Shown piece after piece: positions 37,229 to 46,973 of a stretch of 64,000 nucleotides of DNA. Below the pieces are notes generated by a model. It saw nothing but the letters and a program-made list of their open reading frames with translations, was not told the DNA's origin and did not search any database. Source of the DNA: Cryptomeria japonica. Lineage: Eukaryota; Streptophyta; Pinopsida; Cupressales; Cupressaceae. The translations under genes were made by a program, and so were the position numbers. Numbering within the stretch: the first letter of the stretch is position 1; every line of letters starts with the position of its first letter. The DNA lies in the NCBI RefSeq assembly GCF_030272615.1, contig NC_081405.1, forward strand, positions 474,454,008-474,518,007, in the 5' to 3' direction.

Positions 37229-39741
37229 TTTCGCTCAATATCCTCTCCAGGGACAGGCCCTATAAAAATTTCGCTCTGGACCCTTTGGAAGGGTCAGGAG
37301 CGAATTTGCATTTTAGCTCAATCAGACTTCATTTTCAACATTACTTCACCAAGATCAAGTCATTCACCTCCAAAATTGCCAAGGAAAAGGTTTTGCTCAA
37401 GGACCTAGGCAAAATATTAGACCACTTAGGAATTTCGCTCTGGACCCTTTGGAAGGGTCAGGAGCGAAATTTGCATTCTTGGCTCAAATTCTTCTCACTT
37501 TGTGACCATACTTGCTCAGATACATGTCTAAGGATGCCCTCAATCTCAACCAACACCAAGTTTGATGCAAAATTGGAGCAAAATGGAGTTTTTTAAGGAT
37601 TTCACTCTGGACCCTTTGGAAGGGTCAGGAGTGAAATTTGCATTTTAGGACAAATTCTATCATGTCTCTACTCCAAAATGCCTTCCAAAGCAAGCATACG
37701 CTATCCTTCTCTTCACCAAAGCCTAGGAATCCACAACTTGACCACCATCATGAGCAAATTAGGTGAAATTGAGAATTTCGTTCTGGACCCTTTGGAAGGG
37801 TCAGGAGCGAAATTCTTGACTTGCTTGTTTTCCTTCACCAAGATCTATCCTTTTCACTCTCTATACTTGGACTCTCATCTTTGGATCCCTCTCCCATACA
37901 TGCAACACTTGCTTGACCCTCAAAATGGCTAGAAAGGAGAATTTCGCTAAAAATCATGGCTAGGGACAGGACCTATTTAGGATTTCGCCCTGGACCCTTT
38001 GGAAGGGTCAAGAGCGAAAACCTTGTCCTAGCTCAAAATCTTGGTCATTGGAGGCCAAAATCCATTCAAGGGCAATCCTAGGGGCATCTCCCAACTTATC
38101 TCATCTTGATCAAGACTTGTTTTGACACAAATTTTGGAAGATGGAATAGGTTTTAGGATTTTCGCTCTGGACCCTTTGGAAGGGTCAGGAGCGAAATCCT
38201 TGTTCTTGAGCTCATTCCTTCATTCTTCCACTTCAATTCACCTCAAAGGTCAAGGAAACGTTACTCCATTCCTCTCTAGGCCATAAAAACCAAAATTTTT
38301 GACTTGTATTGAAGGGGAAATAGGTGATCTTAGGAATTTCGCTCTGGACCCTTTGGAAGGGTCAGAAGCGAAATTCTAGTTTTTGCTCAATTCCTTCAAA
38401 TTTGTTGATCACTAGCAACTCAAAGTCATGCCCAAGGACATCTCCAATCCTAGTTCACCCTGACCCACACTTGTCTTGGCATAAATTTGAGAGAAAATAG
38501 AGGTTTTGGGGAATTTTGCTCTGGACCCTTTAGAAGGGTCAGGAGCGAAATTCACACTCTAGGCTTGATATTTCATCTTTTCAACTCCAATCTTCTTTGT
38601 AAGGCAAAAAAACATCATTCTACGCCCAAGGAACAAGGTTGGTAGCCTAAGCAAGGAAGAAAATGAGGTTTATGAAGAATTTCACTCTGGACCCTTTGGA
38701 AGGGTCAGGGGCGAAATTCATCCTTTAGGCAAAATCTTCATCTTTCAATGCTTTCAACCACTTCTCAAGGCAAGAACATATCAATCCACCTTCCAACATG
38801 CCTTAGAAACCAACACTTGGCCAAAACAAGGAAGGAAATAAGAGCTATGGGGATTTTCGCCAAGGCAAGAACATATCAATCCACCTTCCAACATGCCTTA
38901 GAAACCAACACTTGGCCAAAACAAGGAAGGAAATGAGAGCTATGGGGATTTTCGCTCTGGACCCTTTGGAAGGGTCAGGAGCGAAATCCTCATTCTTGGT
39001 TGATTTTCCACTTCATTCATCCAATTCTCTCTCAAACTTGATCGATTTCAAAGTCCTTTCATCATAATCAAGGCAATCCATCATCAAACTAGCGCAAGAC
39101 AAGGCCAACCTAGGGCTTAAGGCAAAAAAGGTCAAATGGAGGATTTTGCTTTGGACCCTTTGGAAGGGTCCGGAGCGAAATTCTCCTTCCACGTTGATTT
39201 CCATCATTTCATCACCTCAAAACTCCTCTCCAAGGCAAATATGCATCCAAGTCCTCCAAACCATGCCTTAGAAGTTCCAAATTTGGTCAAGTTAAAGAGC
39301 AAAATAGAGGAAATATGAATTTCGCTTTGGACCCTTTGGAAAGGTCAGAAGCGAAATTTACATTTTAGGCTCATTTTCACCTTTTTCCTCCCTTCTTTGG
39401 CTTGGATATAACTTATTAGGCCTCTCGTGATCATCCTCCAGTCCAAGTTAGCATTCACTTCAAAGTTTTGTGAAGAAAAAAGGGTCTCGTATGAATTTCG
39501 CTCTGGACCCTTTGGAAGGGTCAGGAGTGAAATTCCTCCTTATGCTCAAATCCTGACTTCATTTTCATATTTCTTCACTCCAAATAAGTGTTTTGCCCTC
39601 AATAAGGCCTGGGAATGAGTTAGTTCTAAGTTTGGATCAAAGTAGAATGTCCTATAGAGGAATTCGCTCTAGACCCTTTGGAAAGGTCAGGAGCGAAATT
39701 GAAATTCGCTTTGGACCCTTTGGAAGGGTCAGGAGAGAAGT
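37229..39741 (-). repeat. F2 hairpin-unit array (15 full and 3 variant units)
   Basis: On the plus strand each unit reads TTTCGCTC-TGG-ACCCTT, a TGG loop, then AAGGGT-CAG-GAGCGAAA: a stem of 8 plus 7 pairs with a small internal mismatch. TCGCT-type starts are at 37231 (variant), 37271, 37435, 37602, 37778, 37944 (variant), 37985, 38162, 38339, 38516, 38682, 38857 (truncated), 38952, 39146, 39322, 39498, 39664 and 39706. Intervals are mostly 164-167 or 175-177, with doublets of 40-42. A 95-bp tandem duplication (38766-38860, 38861-38955) adds one partial unit. Spacers between the units are much less alike than the hairpins. Confidence 0.95.
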
Positions 39742-40306
39742 TTGACATTTTGGTCTCTCCATCAAGATTCATATATGGAATATAACAAGTATAAGTGACA
39801 TTTCCTTATATCTTTCTTCTTTCTTATACTTTAAGTTATATTCCATATATACTGTCAAGATGTTTCAAAGTGGTTTCGGACCTCCAGGAGTTATAATGCA
39901 AAATCTAGTCTTTGGAGGATTTTTCAATTTTCCAGACAGTCAAATTTCAGGATGAGGATGACATTCCAGACTTAGCCAAATTTCAAGACATTTGAAGATT
40001 AGGATGACATTCCAGACTTCATCACTCACCAATTTGACCTAACTCAGATCTTCAAAGATGATATTCACTCACCAAGCTTCATTGACCTCCTGAAACTCAA
40101 ACAAGACACTATTAGCAACAAGGGCAAGAGTAGGCCTAAGGGAGACTTTCAAAGAAACCCTAACCTGGAGCACATGTTGACTCCCCCTGGCTCAAGCAGA
40201 GCTTGGCATCCTAGTGATCCCCCTGGCGACACTCAAAATGCAAAGGCTAACAGACAAAACCCTAAAAACCTAGAAAGCAAACCCCAGAAAGCAAAAAAGT
40301 AGGGGT

Positions 40307-40323
40307 CCCCATTTGCAATGGGG
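40307..40323 (-). other. F2 5'-terminal hairpin
   Basis: CCCCATT-TGC-AATGGGG, a 7-bp perfect stem with a 3-nt loop about 25 nt from the element's 5' end. The same feature is in F1 and FW. Confidence 0.75.
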
Positions 40324-40351
40324 CGATGTGTGAATACGTCACAACAGTTTC

Positions 40352-40567
40352 CACGTACAAATCTTTGTGTTATGTGTTGTAGATGTTGTTTCTCTTTCTG
40401 TCTCATGCATTAAGTTTCACCGGTATTGATATTTACTGTTAATCTGTTAACCGACATTAAGTTTGGTTTACCGGTATTATGTATCAAGTTTGATTAAGTT
40501 TTATTTGGGTTGAAATTAATAGACAACTGATTCACCCCCCCCTCTCAGTTGCCTCCGGGTCCTAACA
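40352..40567 (+). repeat. copia-C 3' LTR, right part
   Basis: Continues the LTR interrupted at 35722 (CACGTACAAATCTTTG to GGTCCTAACA) and matches 30065-30296. Confidence 0.9.
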
Positions 40568-42052
40568 GTTGTATCATTACCAATTAAGTCTCAATAAAAG
40601 GTATGCCAACAACTAAGGGTGCAAGAAGGCATGCGATTCCATGTGCTAGCTACTTGTTTACACAATATAAGTCTGCACTGTTCCAGTGAAGATAATCAAG
40701 GGTATAAGTGCTTCACCTTGTGAAGGAGTTGGGTCTGCCTTTATGGCACTACATATTTCCACAGCTTAGCTGATTTGGACTTACAACGATTGTGCTAGCA
40801 TTGACTAAAAGGCATTCTGTCGCTGAGTGATTCAAACTAGTGAGAATTACTAGCTGAACATCTTCTAGCCTTTCAGAAAAGGTTCACATATCCAAACTTG
40901 TAGTTTACAAAGATATACAAGCTTATGCTAAGAAACATCGGACTTCTCTACAATGAGATTATTCTCAATAACAAATGCATTGTGGTTAATCATTGCATAT
41001 AGCATATATATTTATATAACCACTACAATTCATACTAGAGATTGATAAAATTTTGTTTCAAGATATACCACACTCCACATTATGGAGCAACTCAGAATAT
41101 CATTTTAATTTGAATGAACTTCATGTCAACAATGGCTTAATCATGAATGGGTAAGTGTATCACATTCTTCCATGACTGTGCATTGTGCCAACAGCCAAGT
41201 TATTAAAATGCAGAAATGGTAAACATTCAATCTTGCACCATAGCATAACCCTTCAACCATATCCAGAAATTATGTCATAACAATATTCAGTAAATACTTT
41301 AAAAGTCTTCAGTAGTGCCAAGACTGCGCATCACACAATCGCCTCTAGTAGTCAAATGCTTTGAATGGTTTCTACTAGGCTTGTGCCCCTATCCTATGAA
41401 AAGTGTGCCATGAAAAAGCAAGCAATCCATGAATAACACTACAGTTTTATTCTCAATAATTTGGGCCATCATGCACCATGTTCTTAAAGCATAAAACGTG
41501 TATTACTTGTTCTATTAATCACAACAGCCTAATTTAAAGATAATAAAAACAGAAGTAGAACATGTGCACCATTGGCAGCAACTTTCTTCATCTTCTCGAA
41601 GCAAGGAACTGATCCACCCAGCCACTCTAATGGTGAGTGCAGGGTCCAATGATTCAAGGGGTAACGACAATAGAGACTGTCATGCCAATAAACTCTTCCT
41701 TCTGCAATTGGAGTCATTTCAAATGCATTCCCTGCTCATATATCCATGCTGTTACAACTCTTCCAAAGTGGTGAGAGAGATGAGGTAGAGAGCAAACAAA
41801 CAGCAAAAGTCACACACCAGGATCACAAGCAGTACCATATTCAGCATAAAATAGACAACATGGACAAGTACAACAGCCAACACAACAATAGAGACAAAAG
41901 GGTAGAAATAAAAGATTTGGTATAACTAAACAAAATTTACAACTTTCCCCTTCCTGTACTTTATCAAGAAAAAAAAAACAGCGGCTGGTTTAGTTATAAC
42001 TTATACTCACTCTCTAATCCTAACTCAAGCTTTATTTAAGTATTTTCACAAC
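40568..42052. other. no gene seen between copia-C and copia-B
   Basis: About 1.5 kb with short frames only. The right portion may contain copia-B 3' LTR sequence (see 42053), but I could not match it to the surviving 5' LTR piece at 59726-59976. Confidence 0.4.
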
Positions 42053-42078
42053 AAATGGTCTACTTTTTCCCCCTCTCT

Positions 42079-44200
42079 AAACTGAGCCCAAAATTATGTC
42101 TGCAGTTTGATCCTTAGCGGGAACATATTGCAACATCGTAGATCCATCTTCAACAAGCTGTCATATGAAGTGAAAATGGAGCTCTACATACTTTGTTTGC
42201 TCGTGAAAGACTAGATTCTTGGCAAGCTTTAGCACCCCTTGGCTGTCACTGAACAAGGGTGAAGGCCCTGCTTGAGACATTTTCATGTCAGAAAGCATCC
42301 TTCATAGCTATACTACCTCCCATGCTATTTTAACAATTCCTCAATACTCTGCTTCGGTCGAGGAAAGAGCTACTGCTTGTTGCTTCTTAATGGTCCATGT
42401 GACTGCAACCGTGCCAAGACTAAAGACATACCCAGAAATAGACTTCCTATCATCAACAAAACCTACCCAATCTGAGTCTATAAAACCAATCAGCCAAGGA
42501 TCTTTACTTCTACTATATAGAATGTCAACATCAGGTGTCTCTTTCACATATCTCTATACACGCTTCGCTACAACCCAATATTCTGCCTCAGGGGCTGTCA
42601 TGAAGCGAGAGATGTAACTCACAACATAACTTAGATCAGGTCTAGTGGCTGTAAGTTAGATGAGGCTGCCAACTAGTTGCCTAAATGCAGATTCATTTAC
42701 CAATAGTGAATCTGATTTGGCTGATAGTTTCAGCCCTTTCTCCATAGGTGTAGATGAGACTGTACAATCTATCATCTTGAACTTGTCCAACAAACTCCTA
42801 GCATACTTCAACTAAGAAATGAAAATACTGCAACCTGTTTGCCAAACCTTTACACCAAGACAATAATGTGAAAGACCTAAATCAGTCATATCAAAAGCCT
42901 GACACAAATTTAGTTTGATTTGCTCAAGCAAATGTGTCCCACTACTACTAATGATGATATCATCTACATAGATGACATGAAGAATGACATCACTACAATG
43001 CTCTTGACATACAAATTGGGATCTAAAGGACTTCTCTAAAAGTCCTATGTATCCAAATACTTGTAAATCTTGATGTACCATGCCCTAGAGGCCTACTTTA
43101 TGCCATAAAGAGCCTTCACCAGTCTGCATACCTAGTGCTATTTACCTACAACCTTGAAACCTCGAGGCTACGTCATGTATACCTCTTCCTCCAAATCACC
43201 ATTGAGGAAAGCATTCTTCATGTCCATTTGATGGACTTTCCAACCAAACTGCGCTGCAATGGCTCGAACAAGTCAAATGGTGCTCATTTGTGTTGTAGGA
43301 GCACAAGTCTCCTCATAATCGAAGCCTTCTCTCAGCAAAAGCCCTTTAGCCACCATCTGAGCTTTGTATTTATTAAGAGTTCCATCAGCTTCGTATTTCA
43401 ATTTATAGACCCATTTGAGCCAATGGATTTCTTCCCTAGTGGAAGATTTGATGGAACCCAAGTGTTGTTCTTCAAAAGACTATGATGTTCAAATTCCATA
43501 GCCTTTTCCCAATTAGGTTTACCTTTCACCTCTAAATAATCTTGGGGCTCATAAACATTTTGAATGTTGGCCATAAGAGCAAATTTAACTATACTCTGCT
43601 TGCTCTTGCCTCTAGATGATCTACCCTCAACAAGCTCATTATCTCGAACATCACCAACGAGCTTTTCCCACCACTTAGGCTGTAGGGTAGATGCATCTTC
43701 TTCCAAATCAATGTGACCATCATGACTTGGGCTGCCTAGAATGAAATCATTTGAATGTTGGTCCAAGTTATCTTGAGGAAAATCTGCTAGTAGAGGTTCA
43801 TGTCTAGGAGGTTTCACAAGTTTGGAATCGTCCCTCCTTTCAGATGGAGCTAATGGAAGTCTAACACCCAGATCTTTGGCTTGCAGAGGCTAATCTTCAG
43901 GACTCTTGATGGGAGATGAGAGCTGAAAGGGCCCACCTTCTTCATCAAAAACATCTCTAATAAATGTGAGACAATCAGTGTCCACATCAAACAGGCGATA
44001 GGCTTTATGATTGTCACTGTAGCCTGTAAGCATCAACTTCTAACTTTTGGAATCCAGTTTGGTCCTCTTTGCATCTAGAATCCAAACATATGTTGTCAAA
44101 CCAAAAACCTTGAGATGACTGATTTTTGGTTTCCTCTCAAACCATGCTTCCTCTAGGGTCTTCTTGATTGCCTGTGTGGGAGACTAGTTAAGAAGGTACA
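42079..44200 (-). pseudogene. copia-B pol: integrase end, RT, RNase H
   Basis: From 44200 leftwards: integrase C-terminal region (LKVFGLTTYVWILDAKRTKL, then GYSDNHKAYRLFDVDTD, about 44130-43985); a low-complexity linker; RT (EHHSLLKNNTW about 43480, KYKAQMVAKG and FDYEET about 43370-43310, LHVIYVDDIIISSSGTH with intact YVDD at about 42985-42940); and RNase H (WLIGFIDSDWVGFVDDRKSISGYVFSLG about 42500-42420, then ALSSTEAEY at 42345), ending YVPAKDQTADI near 42115. There is at least one stop near 42812, an RT gap around 43100-43270 and a stop in the integrase part. It lies between copia-C and insertion Z. Confidence 0.85.
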
Positions 44201-44206
44201 ATGCAG

Positions 44207-45034
44207 ATCATAGATGACACACTCGCAGAGTACTCAGCGAGTTTCAAAAACTCGCCGAGTTTTTGAGCTCTGCGAGTTTTTCTGACTTTAACTCGCAGCA
44301 AAAACTCGGTGAGTTTCTTTTAAAAATTCGGGTAGACTAAAAAAAGAGGCCCAAACATGTGAAAAAATTTAGGATGTTTGAGAGTGGTTTCAGACCTCCA
44401 AGAGTTATAATGCAAAATCTAGTTTTTGGAGGATTCTTCAATTTTCCAGACTTAGTCAAATTTCAGGATCCTTCGGTGATGCCCCTTGACCCCAACTTGG
44501 GGGCGCTGCCCCCAAACCCCCGTCGAAAAATATAGGGGGAAACTACGCTGATGGAAGTAAGGAAAATTTAACCTCCGAGTCTAATTAGGCTCCATATAAC
44601 AACATAATTAGCATTGAAGAAATCCTGGTATTATACATTTTTGAGTTGAAAGTTTGAAACTATGAGTATGAATGATGAAATTTCAAATATGATGAAAGTT
44701 TGAAACTAGTTTTAGCTAGAGCTGGGAAGAGGAAGTTGTACTTACTTTTGGTTTTACAAAAACTATTTACTATTTTGCTTCCAGCCATCAGCATTTCTCA
44801 TGAGGATGCGATTTTGTAGACACTTTGCATTTAAATATATCTAGAATCAGGTTGTTTCTTTTGTGTTATCATTTATTGACTCATTGGATGCATCTTCTCA
44901 TTAAATTTTGCAAAAAAAATGCATTTTTTATTAAAATTAAGCGTATTTTTACGTTGTCGAGTTTTTCCCGAGTTTTCGCCGAGTGTTTTTCTCAGGGGCT
45001 TGGCAAGTCGAGCTGAGTCACGAGTAGTTCAGCT
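44207..45034. mobile_element. Z, 828-bp insertion in copia-B integrase
   Basis: Flanked by ATGCAG on both sides (44201-44206, 45035-45040) and lying between codons of the copia-B integrase. It begins with repeated ACTCGC/GCGAGT motifs (44221-44325) that form several short inverted repeats, and such motifs recur near its right end (44960-44987). A GC-rich hairpin block is at 44480-44525. The ends do not show TG...CA exactly at the duplication, so I cannot say whether it is a solo LTR or another class. 44385-44470 is shared with F2 (39865-39955). Confidence 0.7.
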
Positions 45035-45040
45035 ATGCAG

Positions 45041-45188
45041 TAAACATTGCCTCAACCCAGCCTCTTGGGAACATTTATGTCCTCCAGCAAGCAACGGGCC
45101 ATTTTTGTAATAATACAATTCCTCCTCTCAACAACACCATTCTGTTGAGGAGTATAGGGTGTGGTAAGATGAAGAGACATGAACTCCT
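45041..45188 (-). pseudogene. copia-B integrase core fragment
   Basis: Minus-strand reading [17 protein letters not shown] (about 45172-45120) is the signature around the catalytic Glu of copia integrase; KMARCLLED and EAMFTA follow. A short EFMS-like piece at about 45188 directly precedes LHLTTP, so about 25 codons that normally separate them are missing. Interrupted on the left by Z and on the right by FX. Confidence 0.8.
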
Positions 45189-45994
45189 ACCTAGGAATCA
45201 AAAAAGTTCCTTGATCAACACCCAACTCCTACCTAGGAATCAAAGAAGTTCCTTGATCAGCACCCAACTCCTACCTAGGAGTCAAGGAAATTCCTTGAAG
45301 AGATAGCAAGTCCGCCCTATGCTAAGGAAAGTTCCTCAACAACGTGCGAAGTCCGCCCTAGGGAAGAATACAGTTCCTTGAACACACATGAAGTCCGCAT
45401 AGGCATGAGAAAAATTCCTTGTGGCATCATGAAGTCTGCCACCTAGCATTGGGAAGATTCCTTAAAGTCATAGCACTCCGCCCCATAGTTAAATGATTTT
45501 CCATCAGAAAGCATAAAGTATCTTGGCATGACCCCAAATCCGCCCAAGCAAGAGAGAAAGAATTTAGTTAAGTGGTAAGATGAAGAGACATGAAGAGACA
45601 TGAACTCCTACCTAGGAATCAAAAAAGTTCCTTGATCAGCACCCAACTCCTACCTAGGAATCAAAGAAGTTCCTTGATCAACACCCAACTCCTACCTAGG
45701 AGTCAAGGAAATTCCTTGAAGAGATAGCAAGTCCGCCCTATGCTAAGGAAAGTTCCTCAACAACGTGCGAAGTCCGCCCTAGGGAAGAATACAGTTCCTT
45801 GAACACACATGAAGTCCGCATAGGCATGAGAAAAATTCCTTGTGGCATCATGAAGTCTGCCACCTAGCATTGGGAAGATTCCTTAAAGTCATAGCACTCC
45901 GCCCCATAGTTAAATGATTTTCCATCAGAAAGCATAAAGTATCTTGGCATGACCCCAAATCCGCCCAAGCAAGAGAGAAAGAATTTAGTTAAGT
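45161..45994 (+). repeat. 411/423-bp tandem duplication
   Basis: 45161-45571 and 45572-45994 are nearly identical direct copies. The second has an extra 10 bp (atgaagagac repeated). Both start with the GTGGTAAGATGAAGAGACAT segment that in copy 1 belongs to the copia-B integrase edge, so the duplication includes the junction and happened after FX arrived. Confidence 0.9.
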
Positions 45995-46290
45995 GTGGCA
46001 ACAACATGGAAAATTTCTCCCAGAAGCACTAAGTTTGCCTAGGGAGGCATAAATTCCTTGAAGAGACATGAAGTTCGCCCTCCCAAAGCATCAAAATTCC
46101 TAAGCCAAGCTGAAGTCCGCCTTGGCTTTTAGAAAAGTTACTTGTGCCATAGCAAAGTCCGCCCAACACATATCAAGGAAATTCCTTGTCCTAACACTAA
46201 GTCTCCGCTCATGCAAATGAAATTCCTTGAAACATACCCAAGTCCACCCAAGAAGAGAGAATGTAGGGAAGATTCCTTACCAACACATAA
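45185..46290 (+). repeat. FX 42-bp tandem array
   Basis: The unit consensus is roughly AAGTCCGCCC, about 12 variable bases, then AAATTCCTTGAA and a variable end. Equivalent T positions are 45185, 45227, 45269, 45311, 45352, 45394, 45435 and 45477 (intervals 42,42,42,41,42,41,42); then a longer 62-bp step; then the duplicated copy; then 46034, 46074, 46116, 46158, 46202 and 46243. Some units contain near-palindromes such as TCAAGGAAATTCCTTGA. Confidence 0.92.
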
Positions 46291-46973
46291 ACTTACATGG
46301 ACGAGATGAGAAGAAAATTGGCTAAGTATGAAATTATGCCAAGGAAGAAGAAGATAATATTCTTTGGAATGTTCCAGAAGGATAAAGTTGCCATCTTTAG
46401 GAGAGAAAAACAAAGGAAGAAGATATGTGAAGGGACTAAGTTCATCGAATCTACAAAAAAAAAAAAAAGGATGCTAAAAAGTTCGAACTCCTAAGCCTTA
46501 TATTAATTCAACTTGGCATATCCTTTCACATAAATTTCTTCTAAGTTCGAAATTGAAGAGCTCTCTCTCTAACTTCAAGAAGAAAGAAGGCATTTGAAGA
46601 GCAACAACAATAGAATTCCTTGATTTTGTGAAGGAATTGGATCAACTTCTTGAAGGACTTCATCTCCTTTCATAAATATTTTCAGATTTTGCATCAATTT
46701 TCAAAGTTAAAAAGTATAATTCACAGTCCAAAATTTGAGCTGTAGACTAATTTTCTGTTTCCAAGGCTGATTATCACAAATTTTACTTGAGTGTTGAGCA
46801 GATTCTTTTCATTCATAGTCTGATTTCTTCATAGAATTTCAAATTTATGACAGGCCAAAGGTGAAAAGTTGAGACAACGAAATTTGAAATCAGGAATAAA
46901 AATCTCATCAAACATAGAATTCACATGTTGAAAGAAATGTCAACTTAATTTCTTTATCTTTTTCAGGCAATAG

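Larger units (their letters stand above)
35723..40346 (-). mobile_element. F2, 4624-bp F-family element (giant solo LTR-like) in the copia-C LTR
   Basis: Minus-strand ends are TGTTGTGACGTATTC (at 40346) and ACACATCAATA (at 35723). A perfect 5-bp duplication GTTTC (35718-35722, 40347-40351) flanks it and the copia-C LTR continues on both sides, so the boundaries are firm. In minus orientation it contains a 5' terminal hairpin, the hairpin-unit array (39706 down to 37231), a 105-codon frame, the telo-box palindrome, a TATA box at about 36564, and an R-U5-like tail. It has no primer site, gag, pol or long terminal repeat pair. The architecture is that of a single long LTR with a 3.8-kb U3; a LARD-type element is the alternative. 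Confidence 0.85.
29216..40567 (+). mobile_element. copia-C, nearly complete Ty1/copia retrotransposon (with F2 nested in its 3' LTR)
   Basis: The order is 5' LTR (29216-30296), primer site, gag-pol (30344-34500), polypurine tracts, and 3' LTR (34874-35722 plus 40352-40567). The two LTRs are similar throughout, with a few per cent differences by eye, so it is fairly young. The protease-integrase-RT-RNase H order is that of Ty1/copia. The gag-pol frame has several stops and frameshifts, so this copy is not autonomous. The flanks (tgtgt on the left, gttgt on the right) give no clean 5-bp duplication. Without the 4624-bp F2 insertion and its duplication the element is about 6.7 kb. Confidence 0.9.

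Noticed and set aside
29211-40572. Perfect target duplication for copia-C
   Set aside because: The left flank tgtgt and right flank gttgt agree at only three of five positions, so I do not claim it.
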